Source: Flammeovirga pacifica (GTDB lineage: Bacteria; Bacteroidota; Bacteroidia; Cytophagales; Flammeovirgaceae). From it: 64,000 nucleotides of DNA. The notes under the pieces were generated by a model. It saw nothing but the letters and a program-made list of their open reading frames with translations, made no database searches and was not told the DNA's origin. The DNA lies in assembly GCF_000807855.2 (NCBI RefSeq), contig NZ_JRYR02000002.1, positions 1,083,429 through 1,147,428 of the forward strand, given 5' to 3'. Each line of letters opens with the position of its first letter. Position 1 is the stretch's first letter. Of this stretch, positions 63,413 to 64,000 are shown one piece after another. The translations under genes were made by a program, and so were the position numbers.

Positions 63413-64000
63413 TTATTGAGTGATTATATTTTTATATATTTTTCCATCTTTCATGATCATCAAGAAATTGTTTTCAGGATCTGTAATAAGGTTCAAGTTT
63501 TCTAATGGGTTACCATCTACAAGAATCATATCTGCGTAAGCACCTTCTTGTACCACTCCTAATGGACCTTCTTGATACGGGTGTCTAGAACCTGATAATT
63601 CTAATAATTCCGCATTTCCTGAAGTCGCAATTCTTAAGGCTTCATAAGGTGAAAACCAATTGCCTAATCTTGAAAGAAGAATATTTTGATTTTTAGTGCT
63701 TTCTGCATCAAACAGAATATCTGTTCCAAAAGTTAATTTCACTCCAATTTTTGATGCTTTTTGATAAACATTGTCCACAGCTTTTACTACTTGTAACCAT
63801 TTTTCCTGACTCCCTGGATCGGCAAATGAGTTGTCGCCTTCCAAGAATGGTTGAGGACTTAACCATACCCCTTTGTCTTTCATCAATTGCAATGTTGAAT
63901 CTGAAGCAAAAAAACCATGTTCGATAGATTTCACACCTGCATTTACGGCAGCAATAATGCCTTTATCAATCATCACATGAGATTGAACATAAGTGCCATA
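63413..64000 (-). CDS. Amidohydrolase, C-terminal part, cut by the window edge
   Basis: The frame is open to the right edge of the window (YGTYVQSHVMIDKGIIAAVN), so the start codon is outside. The visible 195 residues are the C-terminal part of an amidohydrolase of the imidazolonepropionase/prolidase-like type. They include the metal-ligand His in VKSIEHGFF, the catalytic Asp in KLTFGTDIL, the segment EALRIATSGNAELLEL, and the family end GPLGVVQEGAYADMILVDGN PLENL. These cytoplasmic or exported enzymes hydrolyse C-N bonds, often in dipeptides or cyclic amides. The substrate cannot be read. A terminator follows downstream. Confidence 0.85.
   Translation of the reverse strand, partial: YGTYVQSHVMIDKGIIAAVNAGVKSIEHGFFASDSTLQLMKDKGVWLSPQPFLEGDNSFADPGSQEKWLQVVKAVDNVYQKASKIGVKLTFGTDILFDAESTKNQNILLSRLGNWFSPYEALRIATSGNAELLELSGSRHPYQEGPLGVVQEGAYADMILVDGNPLENLNLITDPENNFLMIMKDGKIYKNIITQ

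Overview
The window is A+T-rich, densely packed with secreted proteins, and comes from a marine, polysaccharide-degrading member of the Bacteroidota. Support for this: Type IX secretion C-terminal tails, lipoproteins with acidic residues after the lipid cysteine, sulfatase-rich glycan-degradation clusters, and no clear Shine-Dalgarno sites. A Flammeovirga-like Cytophagales genome is my best guess, from general resemblance only. No tRNA, rRNA or CRISPR array was seen.

Layout. (1) 1-1.4 kb: a complete IS3-family element with a programmed -1 frameshift. (2) 1.4-8.5 kb, minus strand: an AAA-ATPase/PD-(D/E)XK protein, a leucine-rich-repeat lipoprotein, and a 1378-residue LysM-containing protein whose gene overlaps the lipoprotein gene (possible effector/immunity pair). 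(3) 9.2-13.4 kb, plus strand: a beta-helix lipoprotein with an internal composition break, a frameshifted secreted protein, a strong terminator and an AraC-type regulator relic. (4) 13.4-52.3 kb plus 54.9-59.6 kb: a large polysaccharide-utilisation region, very probably for ulvan. It holds seven sulfatase domains, two GH2 enzymes, a sulfatase-GH78 fusion, a second GH78, a GH106-like enzyme and a DUF4955/beta-helix protein. It also holds four candidate lyases: PL28-like, PL25-like propeller, PL24-like propeller with Big_2 and discoidin modules, and a heparinase II/III-type protein. Read together, the lyases would cut the sulfated rhamnose-uronate chain, the sulfatases would remove ester sulfate, and the GH78/GH106/GH2 enzymes would release rhamnose and uronate/xylose-type sugars. 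No SusC/SusD pair, GH105 or sulfatase-maturating enzyme lies in the window. (5) 37-40.4 kb: ordinary genes (TonB-like protein, DTW-domain protein, chalcone-isomerase-like protein) mixed with gene relics.

Two phage-defence modules sit inside or beside this catabolic region. A SNIPE-like membrane nuclease (DUF4041 plus GIY-YIG, 52.98-54.54 kb) lies between a candidate ulvan lyase and the GH78 gene. A three-gene Zorya type II-like operon (ZorA, ZorB, HNH nuclease; 59.95-62.89 kb) follows the GH106-like gene. The window ends in an amidohydrolase cut by the right edge.

A recurring ~16-bp element, roughly GTAGAATCGTCCAAT, sits 85-300 bp upstream of most polysaccharide operons, nearly always in the same orientation relative to the gene. 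It is a candidate operator for the whole regulon. A longer pair of diverged direct copies containing it flanks the SNIPE-like gene. Family assignments come from motif reading and memory, without database searches.
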